NCBI GenBank assembly: GCA_000827325.1
Contig: KN832872.1
Span: 1,612,001-1,676,000, forward strand
Length of the DNA stretch: 64,000 nt
Source of the DNA: Oidiodendron maius Zn
Lineage: Eukaryota; Ascomycota; Leotiomycetes; Myxotrichaceae
Direction: 5' to 3'
In this document: piece by piece, positions 45,175-59,135 of the stretch
How positions within the stretch are numbered: position 1 is the stretch's first letter
Layout of the letters: every line of letters begins with the position of its first letter
The notes under the pieces: generated by a model
Told to the model about the DNA's origin: nothing
The model's input: the letters and a program-made list of their open reading frames with translations, nothing else
Databases searched by the model: none
Translations under genes and position numbers: made by a program

Positions 45175-46317
45175 ATGCCACCACAAAACATCAAATATCT
45201 CGCCCGGGGAGTAGGGGCCCGTTTGGAAGCCACAGTCAGCCCCAAACCCACCATTCTCGAACCAACTGAAGTTATCATCCGCCTCAGAGCCATTGCAATT
45301 AACCCAGCCGACTGTAAAATGATTGACTTGGGGCATCGAGTTACCTCATGGCCTCGCGTACCCGGCCTCGATGGCGCCGGTGTCATCGAGGATGTTGGGG
45401 ATAGAGTGAAGAACTTTGCGGTGGGGGATGAGGTACTAGCGATGTTCTTCCCTGGAGATCGGAACGCATCATTTCAGAGCTTCGCTGTTGTGCAAGAGAC
45501 TATGCTGGCCAAGAAGCCAGCTACGTGGTCATTTGAGAATGCTGCGACTTTAGGGTGTGATATCCGATTTTCTACCTTCTCGCTCATATTTCTTATTTCT
45601 TATCTGCCAGGTCCGAGTCCGTTCAGAATACGCACACGCGGAATTAAATCACTGATATCTATCTCTAGAGTATGTTACTTGACAGGTATAATAGGTCTTG
45701 GAATCGGCTTGGGCATGGGACTGCCATTCCTCAAAGATGGTCTAGCAACTAGCTTCAACCTCTCCTCCGTCCTAGTCATAGGTGGTAGCTCGGCGCTCGG
45801 CGCAGCCGTAATTCAACTACTCCGCCTTGCCGTTCCACAATGCATAGTCTTGGCGACGAGCTCGCCGAAGCATCACGGCCATCTCACCACTGCTCTGGGC
45901 GCCAACATAGCCTTTGATCGAAATTCAAGCTCGTTAGTCACGGAGGTGAAGTCTGCAAGTCCAGGATCTCGAGGAGTCGACGCGATCATTGATGCAGTTG
46001 GCGCTGGCCGCACAGAAAGACATATTTTCGAGACATTCGATTCAAATGGGCCGAAGAAGTATGCACAGGTATGGACTGGCGACGACGAGATCGAGGTTCC
46101 TAGTGGTGTTGTCTCCGTAATGTTCAGGGGCCGAGACTTACCCCAGCTGCAAGGAAACCAGAATGTGTTCCTAGCATTGCAGGCGTTGTTGGAAGAAGAT
46201 AAGTACAAGTTGCCGCTCCCAGTGCACAAAGTGGGTGATGGGTTCAATATGCTAGAAAAGGGATTGGATTTGATGCGCAAAGGCGTCAGTGGAGAGAAAT
46301 TAGTAATTTCAGTGTAG
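45175..46317 (+). CDS. Medium-chain dehydrogenase/reductase, enoyl-reductase type
   Basis: Zinc-independent MDR oxidoreductase of the quinone/trans-enoyl-reductase type, NADPH-dependent. Two exons (45175-45554, 45669-46317) give 342 aa. The N-terminal GroES-like fold carries NPADCKMIDLG and PGLDGAGVIEDVG (about 45-75), and GDEVLAMFF. The nucleotide-binding loop is VLVIGGSSALGAAVIQLLRL (about 165-184), where AxGxxG is replaced by GGSSALG, as in trans-acting enoyl reductases. No zinc-ligand set is present. The 114-nt intron is longer than average and its length is a multiple of three; splicing GG|A gives TLGVCYLTGIIGLGIGLG. No polyketide synthase lies in the window, so the usual partner of such enzymes is absent here. 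Confidence 0.88.
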   Translation: MPPQNIKYLARGVGARLEATVSPKPTILEPTEVIIRLRAIAINPADCKMIDLGHRVTSWPRVPGLDGAGVIEDVGDRVKNFAVGDEVLAMFFPGDRNASFQSFAVVQETMLAKKPATWSFENAATLGCDIRFSTFSLIFLISYLPGPSPFRIRTRGIKSLISISRVCYLTGIIGLGIGLGMGLPFLKDGLATSFNLSSVLVIGGSSALGAAVIQLLRLAVPQCIVLATSSPKHHGHLTTALGANIAFDRNSSSLVTEVKSASPGSRGVDAIIDAVGAGRTERHIFETFDSNGPKKYAQVWTGDDEIEVPSGVVSVMFRGRDLPQLQGNQNVFLALQALLEEDKYKLPLPVHKVGDGFNMLEKGLDLMRKGVSGEKLVISV

Positions 46318-47834
46318 ACTGGAAAAGAATGGCAGGTAGCTAGCTACATTATTTTTGAATAGCCTCATGTGAGCACATTTGTTAGTGTATATTGCGCCGC
46401 AAACCCCTTTTGCCAAGTCTAGACCAGTATTTCATACAGTGTGAATGCAATGCGTGAGCAGTATCTGACCGACGAAACCCAGTCAGGATCATGACTGGTA
46501 TCTGGCTGGCGGAAGACGAGCTTCGTCTGGAAAGCTTCTTTCGGCTTGTTTGGGATGCTGCAAGCCACATCGCCGACCGAGGAAATTTATGTTGGATATT
46601 ACACCCCATCGCACCAAGGCTCACGGTGGCTAGAAATGGCACTGCTCCATATCTATAAAAATGTAACCCTGATGGTTCATTATCCTGGAAGAATTTGTCG
46701 GAAGGATGATTGGAAATAGACAGTCGTATATAGTGTGGTGTGCGCCACGTTACTGAGAGCAGAAATATACCCAGGCAATCTCGAGTCGATATAACTTGAG
46801 CCACCGAGACAGCCTTGAAGATACCGGCATTGATTCTTATCTCACTCGGCGCGTGGGCGAAGCCAAATACAGTCCTCGGACTCAGCCAGCAAGAAAAATA
46901 ATTCCACTCGCAAATATAAATGAAAATTGTTCACGATTATGCGGAGCAAGTATGTTAAAGTAACTCCCCAGGTTGGGGCTAATAGATTTCTAACTAAGTG
47001 TTGAAGAGAGGCGTATCCTGAATTTAGTGTGCCAACACACGGCATTTAGAGCCGCTCCCTTCACTCCACCAGCACAGTGCACAACTGAGCCGTTCACTGA
47101 AATTGCAGCATAGGCTACTGAAATCTGGCTGAACGCAATCTGTCCAGACGTGAATTCTGCGTTCACAAGCTGTCTCTCAAGTCAATTCAGCTCCTTAATC
47201 CTCTCTCGAGCATATTCCGGTCCATCTCCCACCTCATAATCCCACTTTAATAATCCCAGCTTCAGTGTCGAATAATTGAGATACAATTGTGATAAGGCTC
47301 TCCAGTTATACGAGAAGAGGAGATTTAGTGACAACGTCAAGGAGAATTCTCCGGCATTAGAGATTCAAAATATTCGTCCCACTTACCGAGCGTTAGATTC
47401 TGGAAGTCGATATTGGCAATTTTTGCCTTTTTTTTCTCTCTCTCTCATGTCATGGTTGAATAGAGTTTTGGGAGACTTTGGCTCAGTCAGCCATGAGGGT
47501 ATCCACTCATTGGTGCTATTGTGCCCTACCAATCAGATGCCCGCAATCGTAGTTCCCGAGTTTTGTTGCACATCGCAAATGTGCCTCCATTTATGGCGCC
47601 ACTGCGCCAATTCACGCAAGCCTCATGAAGGCGCGTATTCATCATGCTCTTTAAACCTGCGTCGTCTTCGTTTTATGTTGGCGACACAATCGCGGTTTAC
47701 CAGAATCCTACAACCTCAAAACCCCGAGATAAGTCGCCCTGCTCCAGTAACCAATCCTCCCATCTTTCTCCCCAGAACAAATATCTTCCCCACCATTGAC
47801 CGTAAAGAGTCGCACCAATTCCGGCCTCCTCTCC
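46318..47834. other. Intergenic region
   Basis: About 1.5 kb. A long plus-strand frame (47276-47977) begins with TTG and has no family likeness; a minus-strand frame at 46382-46804 lacks an ATG. I support neither. Confidence 0.4.
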
Positions 47835-48260
47835 CTAGAGACTCCGTCGACTATAACACAACTGGGATATGCACCACACGTCCCTGGCTCTCGTTAGTGG
47901 TAGCGCCAATGTTACAGGCCTTCTGCTGTAAGACAGAACGCCTTCCTGTCGACTGTCCAGCCGAAATACCGCTTTAGATGTATCCTCATCGTCGTCGCCT
48001 CGTCGACCGACACCCCTTTCCCAGCTGCTACTCAAGGAATGCCTAGTCGGTGGTTTGGCAATCGTGGCTCTCGTTATAGCCGTGGGTATTGCCGTGAGAA
48101 TATGCTCGAAGAACTTACGCGCAGCTAGAGAGAGCTGCGCACAAACCGTCTTGGGCTTTCCCCAGCTGTCGCCCTGTTCGTCCTGGCTCATGCACAACTC
48201 CCAGAGATCCTGCTCAGCAGCTTCTGGGTTGCTATTGCGATCATGATGGTGAGCGTACAT
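47835..48260 (-). CDS. Possible small unknown protein
   Basis: From an ATG at 48260 a 141-aa frame reads MYAHHHDRNSNPEAAEQDLW, then ELCMSQDEQGDSWGKPKTVC and AARKFFEHILTAIPTAITR. The first 60 residues have convincing natural composition; the last 40 look random, so the real gene may splice out somewhere near 47950-48010. No family, signal peptide or membrane helix recognised. It could be a genuine lineage-specific gene or a chance frame. Confidence 0.3.
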   Translation of the reverse strand: MYAHHHDRNSNPEAAEQDLWELCMSQDEQGDSWGKPKTVCAQLSLAARKFFEHILTAIPTAITRATIAKPPTRHSLSSSWERGVGRRGDDDEDTSKAVFRLDSRQEGVLSYSRRPVTLALPLTRARDVWCISQLCYSRRSL

Positions 48261-49469
48261 GAGCTCTATGACGGCAAGATATCATTTCCTTTCAGAGGCG
48301 TTGACAATCATCTCGACTTGGGCCATTCGCGGGTATAAATAGCCGCTGGCAAGGCGTTGGGGTCGGATAGGTAGTCAGAGGAGCTGTAGATCTTCAAGTG
48401 AAGGTCCATGTGTGTGCAAATCTGGCCCCATGAGGGGAGCATTTTCCCATGCTGTGATTGTTCTTTGGTACACAAATGAGTTTTAGCCGCAACGTGCCAT
48501 CATGAATGTGAGAAACCATTCTTCAGTAGAGAGTAAGAATGCTGCTATTTTCAGATAGACCTTCTATATGGTCCTTGTAATTTGGTTTGAATAGTAGTCT
48601 TCAGCCGTCGCTTGTAATTCCGCGAATTTCAAATATCTTGTCTCTCGGGTCTTTCGATTTGCATGAGGTTGCTGTCATTAGACAGAGGGCACGAACCCAA
48701 CAACAAGAGATGACAGGAGTTCGGGCATGGCATCGAATTCTCAACAGGCGTCGGTTCCGAGATATTAAATTTCTTTGCTTCAGAGAAGTGTGGTGCTGTG
48801 GGAGAGAGCAGACCTTAAAATATATAATACGCCTCAGTCATAAGCTTTCAAGAAAATAAGGAATCGATACACGAAGGGGAGCTGAAACGATTAAACAGCC
48901 CATAGCGCTCGTCAGTCATGTCAAAAAACGTTTTCTCTTATCCTCTATACGTGATGTGAACAACCAGCCCCGTCGATATGTCATATGACCAAGGATGCAT
49001 CATATTCGGAAATTCCAAAGCAAATAGGGATGCTGGCGAAACGACATTCCTCGAAATTATATTAGTAAAACAAGACGAGTGCTTCTTTTAGCACCAGCCT
49101 GTCCATGACTTGGTGATTACCAGTTATATTCGATACGGCTAGGAATCTCTGGGCTTGATTTAAGTATGGATATGGGATATCCCTTTCCAAAGTTAGGACG
49201 AATCATGATTTGGACTCTTAGGACTATGAGAGGTTCTCGGGTCAAGGTAGTAAGATTTGGGGTTATTGGGCGAAGAAAGCTTGGATTTAGATGTTCGCAG
49301 ACAAAAAAGTACCCATATAGTTTATTTCAACGTTTTCTAAGATGTAAGGCCAAGTATAAGAGAATTCGCGGCATCCAAGAAAATAGACAATCAATTTCAA
49401 TGCCATACGTAAATGCTACTATATTGTCAATCGCATATATATATATCTTCCTTTACGCTTCTTCTCAAC
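48261..49469. other. Intergenic region
   Basis: About 1.2 kb with only weak frames. An alternating AT run (about 49434-49448) is the only feature noticed. Confidence 0.4.
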
Positions 49470-50472
49470 CTAAATACTCCACTCCCATGTCCTCGATAGG
49501 CTCTCCTCCTTTCTCCCTGGAACGACTTTCACCACTTCCCATTTCAATATCTTTGTTCCTGTCACAATCTCACCCACAGCAGTCTCCGCAGAGACCTTCT
49601 CAATAGTTCTTCCACTGGCCGGATTCATGCAATCCGCACTGATTATTTCGTCAGTTCTATTCACACTATCCCTCCACCTATCATGTCCCAACATAACTCA
49701 AACGCTCTCCTCTCAATATAAAATCAAGGAGAATAGAGAAATAACCAGAACATACCTAGAATACACCCTCCGTACTCCAAACACATCCCTCGCCCATCCC
49801 AGCAATGCTGCAGCCGCAATACTCATAATGCCCTTCCCCTGATGATCAGGGTGCAAATAATACCCCAGTTCCACCAAGGCCGTACCCACACGCGGGGTCA
49901 GCGAAACGCGACCGAGAAACTTTCCTTCAGGTCCGCCGTGCCGGATGACTCCCATCGGGATGGACTGCTCCTGGGCGAAGTACTTCTCGTTGCGTGACTG
50001 TACTGTGACAGGGGCGAGAAGTTCGATTTTAGTAGAGAGCTGCAGGTTGACCCAGAACGAGGCGTCCTCGGCCGTGTACCTATGAGATGGGATGTGTAGA
50101 TCAGCTATCCATTTCTCAACCTGTCAACCTGCTTTACTTCTTTTTATACTTATTCTAATAAATAATATGAAGTGAGGGGAGATAAATGGAATTATTAGGC
50201 GGATTTGAATAGGATGGGAGAAGGAAGGGGGGTTGGTTACGGTTTTGGAACGAAAAGCAAGTTATGATTGACGGAGTCTATAGAGAGCGTGTCGAGCATC
50301 GCCTGCTCATCTCCAGGCAGGAATGTCGTGAGGTAATACTCCCCGTTGGGAACGTCGAGTTTAATGGACAGAGGATAGGATGAATCTAACTCAGTTGCTT
50401 GTTAGACTTAAATATACTTTTCGAGAGGGGAGAATTCGGAGGGGTGGTCACACCTGATGTCGTAGAAGCCAT
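49470..50472 (-). CDS. GNAT-family N-acetyltransferase
   Basis: Acetyl-CoA-dependent N-acetyltransferase of the RimJ/RimL-like group; the acceptor is unknown. Four exons (50472-50452, 50389-50241, 50079-49756, 49638-49470) give 220 aa. YTAEDASFWVNLQL marks the start of the fold, MGVIRHGG is the strand before the cofactor site, and ELGYYLHPDHQGKGIMS carries the acetyl-CoA motif (Q-G-K-G) at about 135-150. The last exon gives NPASGRTIEKV, the usual late helix, and ends WEWSI. The second intron is long for this window (161 nt). The first splice (GGT|GTGACC) is the weakest, so the first seven residues MASTTSG are less certain. Confidence 0.83.
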
Positions 50473-51231
50473 TGTCGCAGCACCGGGTGTAAATCTTACC
50501 AATTCCTATCAACTGAGAATTTTAACAAATAAACAGTAACTTAGAAAATAAGTCCAGCACCGTAGAGAGGTATATAGTTTTCTCGGGGAGACTCTCCCGA
50601 TTACCCAAGCAGGTAGGTAGTAGAAATCTAGGCTAGGTGTGGCTGAGCACAGGATGAGTCTTAACAAGAGAAGCGGGAGACGGACAGCATCTATGCCCGA
50701 AGGACTCAACACAGACTCATATTCTACGACCACCTGCCCCAACCGCAAATGAGGGAACCGTTTAGTACAAATCGAGAATCGAGTCTGCAACATTTCGGAG
50801 ATCGATCTTAGTCACGCCAGTCAGAATAATCAGCCGTCGAGTAAAATCTTGGAATTTGATTTCTAGCCCTGACAAAATAGGTGGACGTATTCAACGCCGA
50901 TACATCCTTTCCCTTGCGGTTGATCCTGTACTCCAAACAATATAATACCACCGCCAGACGACCAAAGAGAATACGCGATTGAGGTAACCAGCTCATATTG
51001 TTGGTATCCTCCATCCAAGTTGAAACAATGTAATCAAACAGTGATCGATGCTACAAAGCAAATACAAGAAATGAAATAGCGTTTTGAGTATGCCGGGAGG
51101 CAAGACGAGCGACGTATTGAATAAATGCTGCACAATTCTATGAATGAAGAACAAATCTGATCGTGATATCCAGGGCGTCATTATTCGTCGCGAGCGTCAG
51201 CCAGGACAACGTAAGGAAGAAGCGGCGAAGC
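50473..51231. other. Intergenic region
   Basis: The 759-bp gap holds the acetyltransferase promoter and the 3' end of the ase1 gene. No gene seen. Confidence 0.45.
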
Positions 51232-53569
51232 TCAGAACGCATCCTCGTCAGTCCAGTTAGCCTCACTACCCGACACGATACGGTTGCCGTCCGTATCAAT
51301 ATACGCATGGCCAGCATGTCCATATGGTAGGATCCCCTTCTGCTTCTTGATTGTGTTGCCTCGCGGGTAAGCGTCATCAGGCGTGAATCGTTTTCCACGA
51401 GCCGCGCGAAGCTTGGCATAATAAGCATCAGAGGCATCTGGTTCAGGTTCTGATACCTCCGAATACGTCTCCCAGTTCTCGCTTCCAGAGATATTGGTCG
51501 TGGCAGAAGAGGTAGTTGAGATATGTCGGGTTGGGGGCGCTGATGAATATGGAGCTGACTGCGCGAAATTCTCATTCCGATGCAGCAAGTGATGGTCATG
51601 ATACGATGCTGGAGGTGGCTGGTTTGCATATCTATCATCGTACACGTCCTCAGGGCTCACGTGCCGAACGCTACCACTAGATGCAACACTCTCTGGTCGG
51701 AAATTGGGAACTGGAGTCGGGGCCTCTGGTGGCACAAATAGATCTCTCATCTTTGGTGGAGGGGCTCTTGCTGGAGGCGCCATCTTCCCGCGGATGGTGG
51801 GTATCTCCTGTCTCGGATCTGCACGAAGTGTTCGTCGTTCTGGTGAGTTATTTCCACTAGTGAGGTTTGAGAGAGGCGCCCGAGCAGGAATCTTTGACGG
51901 TGATCCTCTTGATACTGCAGACGCAGATGCAGCCTGGCGTCTAATAGTCCCTCCGGCCACTGGAGTCTTCGCGCCCGACCTAGGAGGCGGAACCATCACG
52001 CTATTTGGACGACTTAGTTGCGCGGGCTTATGGTTCCTGTTCGCCGAGGGAGGAGGTCCGGCAGGCGTCTTCGATCGTGGCCCTGGGACGGGCTTGGCTT
52101 CAGATGCCTCAAGCTCATCAAGATATCTCTCTCCGTGAACAAGGAATGGCCGCCCATATTCATCCTCCCACTTCTCTAGCGCTTTTCTTAACTGTTGGGC
52201 AACTTTGGGGAGTTCTTTGGCAACTCTCTTTCTCATCTTCTCCTCCCTCAAAAGGCGTGTCGGATCACGCTTCTCCCCCTTCTGTCCACGCATCATGAGA
52301 CGAGATGCATCTTGACTGGAAGCCTGGAGATCGTCTCGCTCCTTCACAAGTGCTCGATGATTATCGATGAGAGCGAGAGTTGGAGCTCGCTGCTCTTTAA
52401 GGGCTTCGAGCCGGGCGATTTCTTGCTCGTGTGCCTCTAAGAGAGCGTCACTATAGACGTCTGAAAAGGCGGGTGTAAATTCCAACATCTCCTCTTCGGA
52501 AAGATAGAGCCCATCCCAGAGTTCCTGCAATTTAAATCGCGCATCCTCAACAAATAGATGAAGGTTCTGTCTCTTGAGTTCGTTCAGCCTTGCTAGCTCG
52601 TCTTCAAATTCATTGATCTGTCGGACTCCGCAACCACGGTTTCCGTTCAAGAACTTCTTTCTCTCATGCTCTTCTATGCCTAAACGCTCCCACAGGCCTT
52701 CAACGGCGATTTTGAGATCCTTGAGGCGTTTTTCACGTGCTTTTTTTTCATCCCCTAGCTTATCTCGCTTTGCACGCAACCGAGCGATATCCTCTTCGTG
52801 TATACCGAGCTGCTCAGGGGAGTCACGATAGTACTTGACAATCGCACCGTCTGTCTGGGCCTGAGGCGTACCAAGCTCAGCCCAGAGCTGGATGATATGT
52901 TCGGCCAAAGCCTTGACGGTCGCTACTCGACGAGTATATTCTTCGTAGACGCGTGTGAATTCGTCATCAAGAGCCGTCACGTAGCTGGTCGACAGATCAA
53001 AGGTTGGGGGGATGCTTGAGCTATTGGTCGAAGGGGGTAGTGGAATCTTCAGAAAGGAAGGCTCGAGATGTGATGAATACGACTCGAGGGCTTGTGCAAG
53101 CTCTGTAGGTGGTTAGCGTCGGCCGCGCGGGACAGTATCAACTACTCACTCTTGACCTGCTCGAAGCGCTCTTTGTGTATGCGGGATATTTGTACGTGCT
53201 TCTCCTTCAAGTTCTGCAGACACGGAATCAAGGGGATGGTGATCCTGAGATCATCATCCTCAGTGTCATATTTGTCTTTAGGCCCATTGATTGATACGTC
53301 CATTTGCCTGATTGTAGTAATGATCCGCTGTGCCTCCTCTGTCATATCGTTCTTCTCTTCAGCAACGTGGCGTACATGATTGTGGAGGGTCTCGGAGAGT
53401 GCATTGAAAAGCTGTGAATGATCAGATAAGGGACATCAAAATAGCCTCGTACACTAACCTCTGCCTCTCTTGACTCTCGCTCATGGTTAGGGACTCCAAT
53501 CTCATCGAAGAGGCCATGGAGCTGCCCAATAATAGTCCCCACCTGCGAGGTGAGGTAGCTGGTATCCAT
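51232..53569 (-). CDS. ase1: Microtubule-bundling protein of the Ase1/PRC1/MAP65 family
   Basis: Ase1/PRC1 crosslinks antiparallel microtubules in the spindle midzone during anaphase and cytokinesis. Three exons (53569-53459, 53411-53150, 53102-51232) give 747 aa. Residues 1-400 are the coiled-coil dimerisation rod (LFNALSETLHNHVRHVAEEK; EKKAREKRLKDLKIAVEGLW). The conserved spectrin-like microtubule-binding block follows at about 400-470: RLLREEKMRKRVAKELPKV, then WEDEYGRPFLVHGERYLDEL, which is nearly invariant in the family. The C-terminal 270 residues are basic, proline/serine rich and disordered, with likely CDK sites (SPSK, SPER, TPDD). It lies head to head with csn5, 447 bp apart. Confidence 0.93.
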
Positions 53570-54016
53570 GGCGGACGAGCGCACAGCGCGTTAGTTCAGA
53601 TGCACCTGCGACGAGTTGTAGTGTATCGTGTGAAAGAACAAAGTAATCCGGGATGAGATAACTCAAAAAGTAAAGAAGGTCTGGTCGCGACAAGCGATAG
53701 CTCTAAAGGCCGCCGAGAGACTTCATCAATGGTTATGTGGAAGAACAGAAAAGTTGGAGCTCTATTTGTGTTATCTCGCTGATGAACTGGTACCCGTTGA
53801 CATTCGGTCGTGATGGGAGTGTTTCTCTCCCGCATTTGGTTTTGTTGACACGGCAACGGTGTCTCGCGCGCCACACGCTAGCCGATCGGCCGGAATTACT
53901 TGACCCCGCACAAGGCTACACTCCGGTTTGGTTATCGAGCTCCAACAGGACAGAATCAGTAAGCGGCATCTAGGTACTCCGTCACTACTCCCATAAACGG
54001 AGGATCGTCTACAATC
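53570..54016. promoter_or_regulatory. Shared divergent promoter of ase1 and csn5
   Basis: The 447 bp between two start codons facing away from each other. No reading frame is convincing and no TATA box is evident, as is common for housekeeping genes. Confidence 0.55.
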
Positions 54017-55109
54017 ATGGATACCGCCTACAAGAGCTGGGGTGTGTATAGCTCAATCCCCTCGGCCTTCTGACGCCTACTGACCCTAAACAATTACAGA
54101 GCTCGATAACAATATCAAACTAGTCGATCCCCAGCGCGATGCCCTCTATTCGTATGATACCGAGGAGCAAAAGGAAATCAGTGATGCCAAGCCCTGGAAA
54201 ACTGATCCCAATCACTTTAAGAATGTGCGGATATCTGCAGTCGCCCTCCTCAAGATGGTGATGCATGCCCGCTCCGGCGGCTCCATTGAAGTCATGGGCT
54301 TGATGCAGGGGAAGATCTCTGGCGACACCTTTATCGTGACTGATGCCTTTCGCCTACCGGTCGAGGGCACAGAAACGCGTGTCAATGCTCAAGACGAGGC
54401 AAACGAATATATGGTTGCCTATCTGCAGGCTTGCCGCGACCAGGGCAAGCTCGAAAATGCCGTCGGCTGGTATCACTCGCACCCCGGCTACGGATGCTGG
54501 CTGAGCGGTATCGATGTCAACACACAAGCTACTCAGCAAGCCTTCTCAGACCCTTTCCTGGCTGTGGTCATCGACCCAGATCGCACGATCTCAGCTGGAA
54601 AGGTAGAGATTGGAGCCTTCAGAACTTATCCCGAGAACCACAAACCCGCAGATTCGGGACCCGATGATGGGTACCAAACGATCCCACTGGCGAAGATTGA
54701 AGATTTTGGTGCGCACAGCAGTCGTTACTACTCATTGGAGGTCTCCCACTTCAAGAGCTCCCTTGATACTCGTTTGCTTGAGCTACTCTGGAATAAGTAT
54801 TGGGTGCAGACGCTAAGTCAGAGCCCACTGTTCACGAACAGAGACTACAGTAGCAAGCAGATGCTAGACTTGAGCTCGAAGATCCGACAGGCTGCAGCAG
54901 CCATTCAACGCACAGGTAGAGCGCCTACAGGTAACCCAGCACATAAAGGGACCGACCAGCAGCTGGAAAAGGTGCTACGGGATAGTAATAAGATATCAGG
55001 GGAGGAGATGACAGGCTTGATGGCTGGAGACGTGAAAGCGAAGCTATTCAATGGGCTTGGCAATGTAGGGGAGGCTCAGTCTAGGGCCAGTTCTGCCACC
55101 GCCTCGTGA
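54017..55109 (+). CDS. csn5: COP9 signalosome subunit 5, JAMM deneddylase
   Basis: CSN5 is the catalytic subunit of the COP9 signalosome and removes Nedd8/Rub1 from cullins. Two exons (54017-54041, 54100-55109) give 344 aa. After the first splice the start reads [12 protein letters not shown], the usual CSN5 beginning. The JAMM zinc site is complete: E72 in IEVMGLMQG and [14 protein letters not shown] at 134-147, giving both histidines, the serine and the aspartate. The later FFxxRxYP-like part is [20 protein letters not shown], and [14 protein letters not shown] continues the family pattern. An S/T/A-rich tail ends the protein. It should be active and is located in the nucleus and cytoplasm. 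Without the other subunits the enzyme is normally inactive. Confidence 0.95.
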
Positions 55110-55319
55110 GAAAATGAATTGGAAGTTTTAGAACAGGACAGCAGCATGGTTGAAGGACGACCTCCAGAGGCCAGGGCATTCAAGGCGTAGTGACATGGCG
55201 GCGTTCAGGCTAGGACCTTAGTGAAATTGGCAGCTGCCTAAAATACAGGAAGAGTTGGCATCTATGCTACATACTCTCTCATCAAGTTTTACTCTACCTC
55301 GTCCACCAGACCATTTTTT

Positions 55320-57707
<2,388 letters not shown>

Positions 57708-59135
57708 ATGGATGGTCAAGGCGCAACCGAGGAGATTGATCTCTATGGTGAGAACTTCCACAGGAAGCAAGAACGCTAAAACTAACTTCGGATAGCCATT
57801 TTAGGAATTTCTAAATCTGCGACCAAGTCTGAAATCAAGAAAGCATATCACAAGGTTCGTCTCGCGCCACCTTTTCCGGACATGTGCTCATAGTCCTCAT
57901 AGGCGGCCTTGCAACACCACCCAGATAAGGCCCCTGAAGATCAGAGAGAGGCGGCGGACATAAAATTCAAAGATGTAAGTAGGGCATACGAAATCCTCCA
58001 CGATGAAGAGAAGCGACACCTCTACGATACACACGGCATGGCCGCCTTCGACCCGAGTAAGGGCGGGGGAATGGGTGGCGGGGTAGATCTAGACGACATC
58101 TTACAACAGATGTTCGGCATGGGCATGGGAGGTGGCATGCCTCCAGGCTTCGGAGATGGCCAGCCCAGGAAGCCGAAAAAGGGGCCGAATGAGGAGCAAC
58201 GATACGAGGTTACACTAGAGGAGCTCTATAAGGGCAAGACGGTGAAATTCGCGAGCACGAAGAACATCATCTGCAGCCACTGCAAGGGGACCGGAGGGAA
58301 GGAGAAGGCCAAGCCTGAGACATGTCAGAAATGCAAGGGGCAAGGCATCACTGTCGGTCTCCGATCTGTCGGTCCTGGCCTCGTCACCCAAGAGCGGATG
58401 ATCTGCGATCACTGCTCAGGTTCTGGCAAGTTCTTTAAGGACAAGGACAAGTGCAAGAAGTGCAAGGGCAAGCAAACAACGTCGGAGAAGAAAGTCTTGG
58501 AGCTATACATCCCGAGGGGGGCCAGAGAAGGGGAGAGAATAACCCTCGAGGGCGAGGCAGACCAAGTTCCGGATCAGATTCCTGGAGATATTGTGTTTAC
58601 CCTTGTTGAGGAGGACCATGAGGTTTTCCAACGCGCTGGTGATGATCTATCGGCTGAGCTAAATATCACGCTCGCCGAGGCTCTGACTGGCTTCTCGAGG
58701 GTCGTCTTGAAACATCTCGATGGCCGTGGCATCCACCTCAGCCACCCTCAAGGCAAGGTTCTCACGCCTGGTCAAATACTTAAGGTGGAGGGAGAGGGCA
58801 TGCCACTGAAAAAGAGTGATATGAAGGGTGCTCTATTCTTGATTGTTAAAATTGAGTTTCCAGAGAATGGCTGGACTCAGGATGAGGCTACGTATGAGAC
58901 CCTCAAGAAGATCCTTCCCGGTCCCGAGCCTCCGATTACAGCCACAGATGTCGATGATGTTGAATACGATTCTGATGCCGATATAGAAGAGGTAAATATT
59001 CCAATACTAACTTTCAGTTCATCGTACTGACGATTGCAGTTCGGCGCCAACTCCGGAGATCCTCGTGCCGGCGGTGGATGGGTAGATGAGGATGCCGATG
59101 AGGGTGAAGGTGGGGCGCAGTGTGCCCAACAGTAA
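57708..59135 (+). CDS. Class A J-protein (Ydj1/Xdj1 type) with CaaX tail
   Basis: Hsp40 co-chaperone that delivers clients to Hsp70 and stimulates its ATPase. Four exons (57708-57747, 57796-57854, 57903-58991, 59040-59135) give 427 aa. The J domain covers about 11-80 with HPD at 39-41 (QHHPDK) and AYEILHDEEKRHLYD. A Gly/Met-rich linker (GGGMGGGVDL, MGMGGGMPPGF) follows, then four zinc-finger CxxCxGxx repeats at about 145-215: CSHCKGTGG, CQKCKGQG, CDHCSGSG, CKKCKGK. The client-binding C-terminal domain ends in the fourth exon with VDEDADEGEGG and CAQQ, a farnesylation motif. Retention of the last intron would end the protein early without it. The J domain wording (AILGISKSATKSEIKKAYHK) leans to the Xdj1 branch, so I give no symbol. 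Confidence 0.93.

Noticed and set aside
47276-47977. Plus-strand frame of 233 codons
   Set aside because: It starts at TTG, has irregular composition and no recognisable motif.
51704-52138. Plus-strand frame of 144 codons rich in Gly
   Set aside because: It is the reverse of the proline/serine-rich tail of Ase1; the Gly-rich composition is an artefact.
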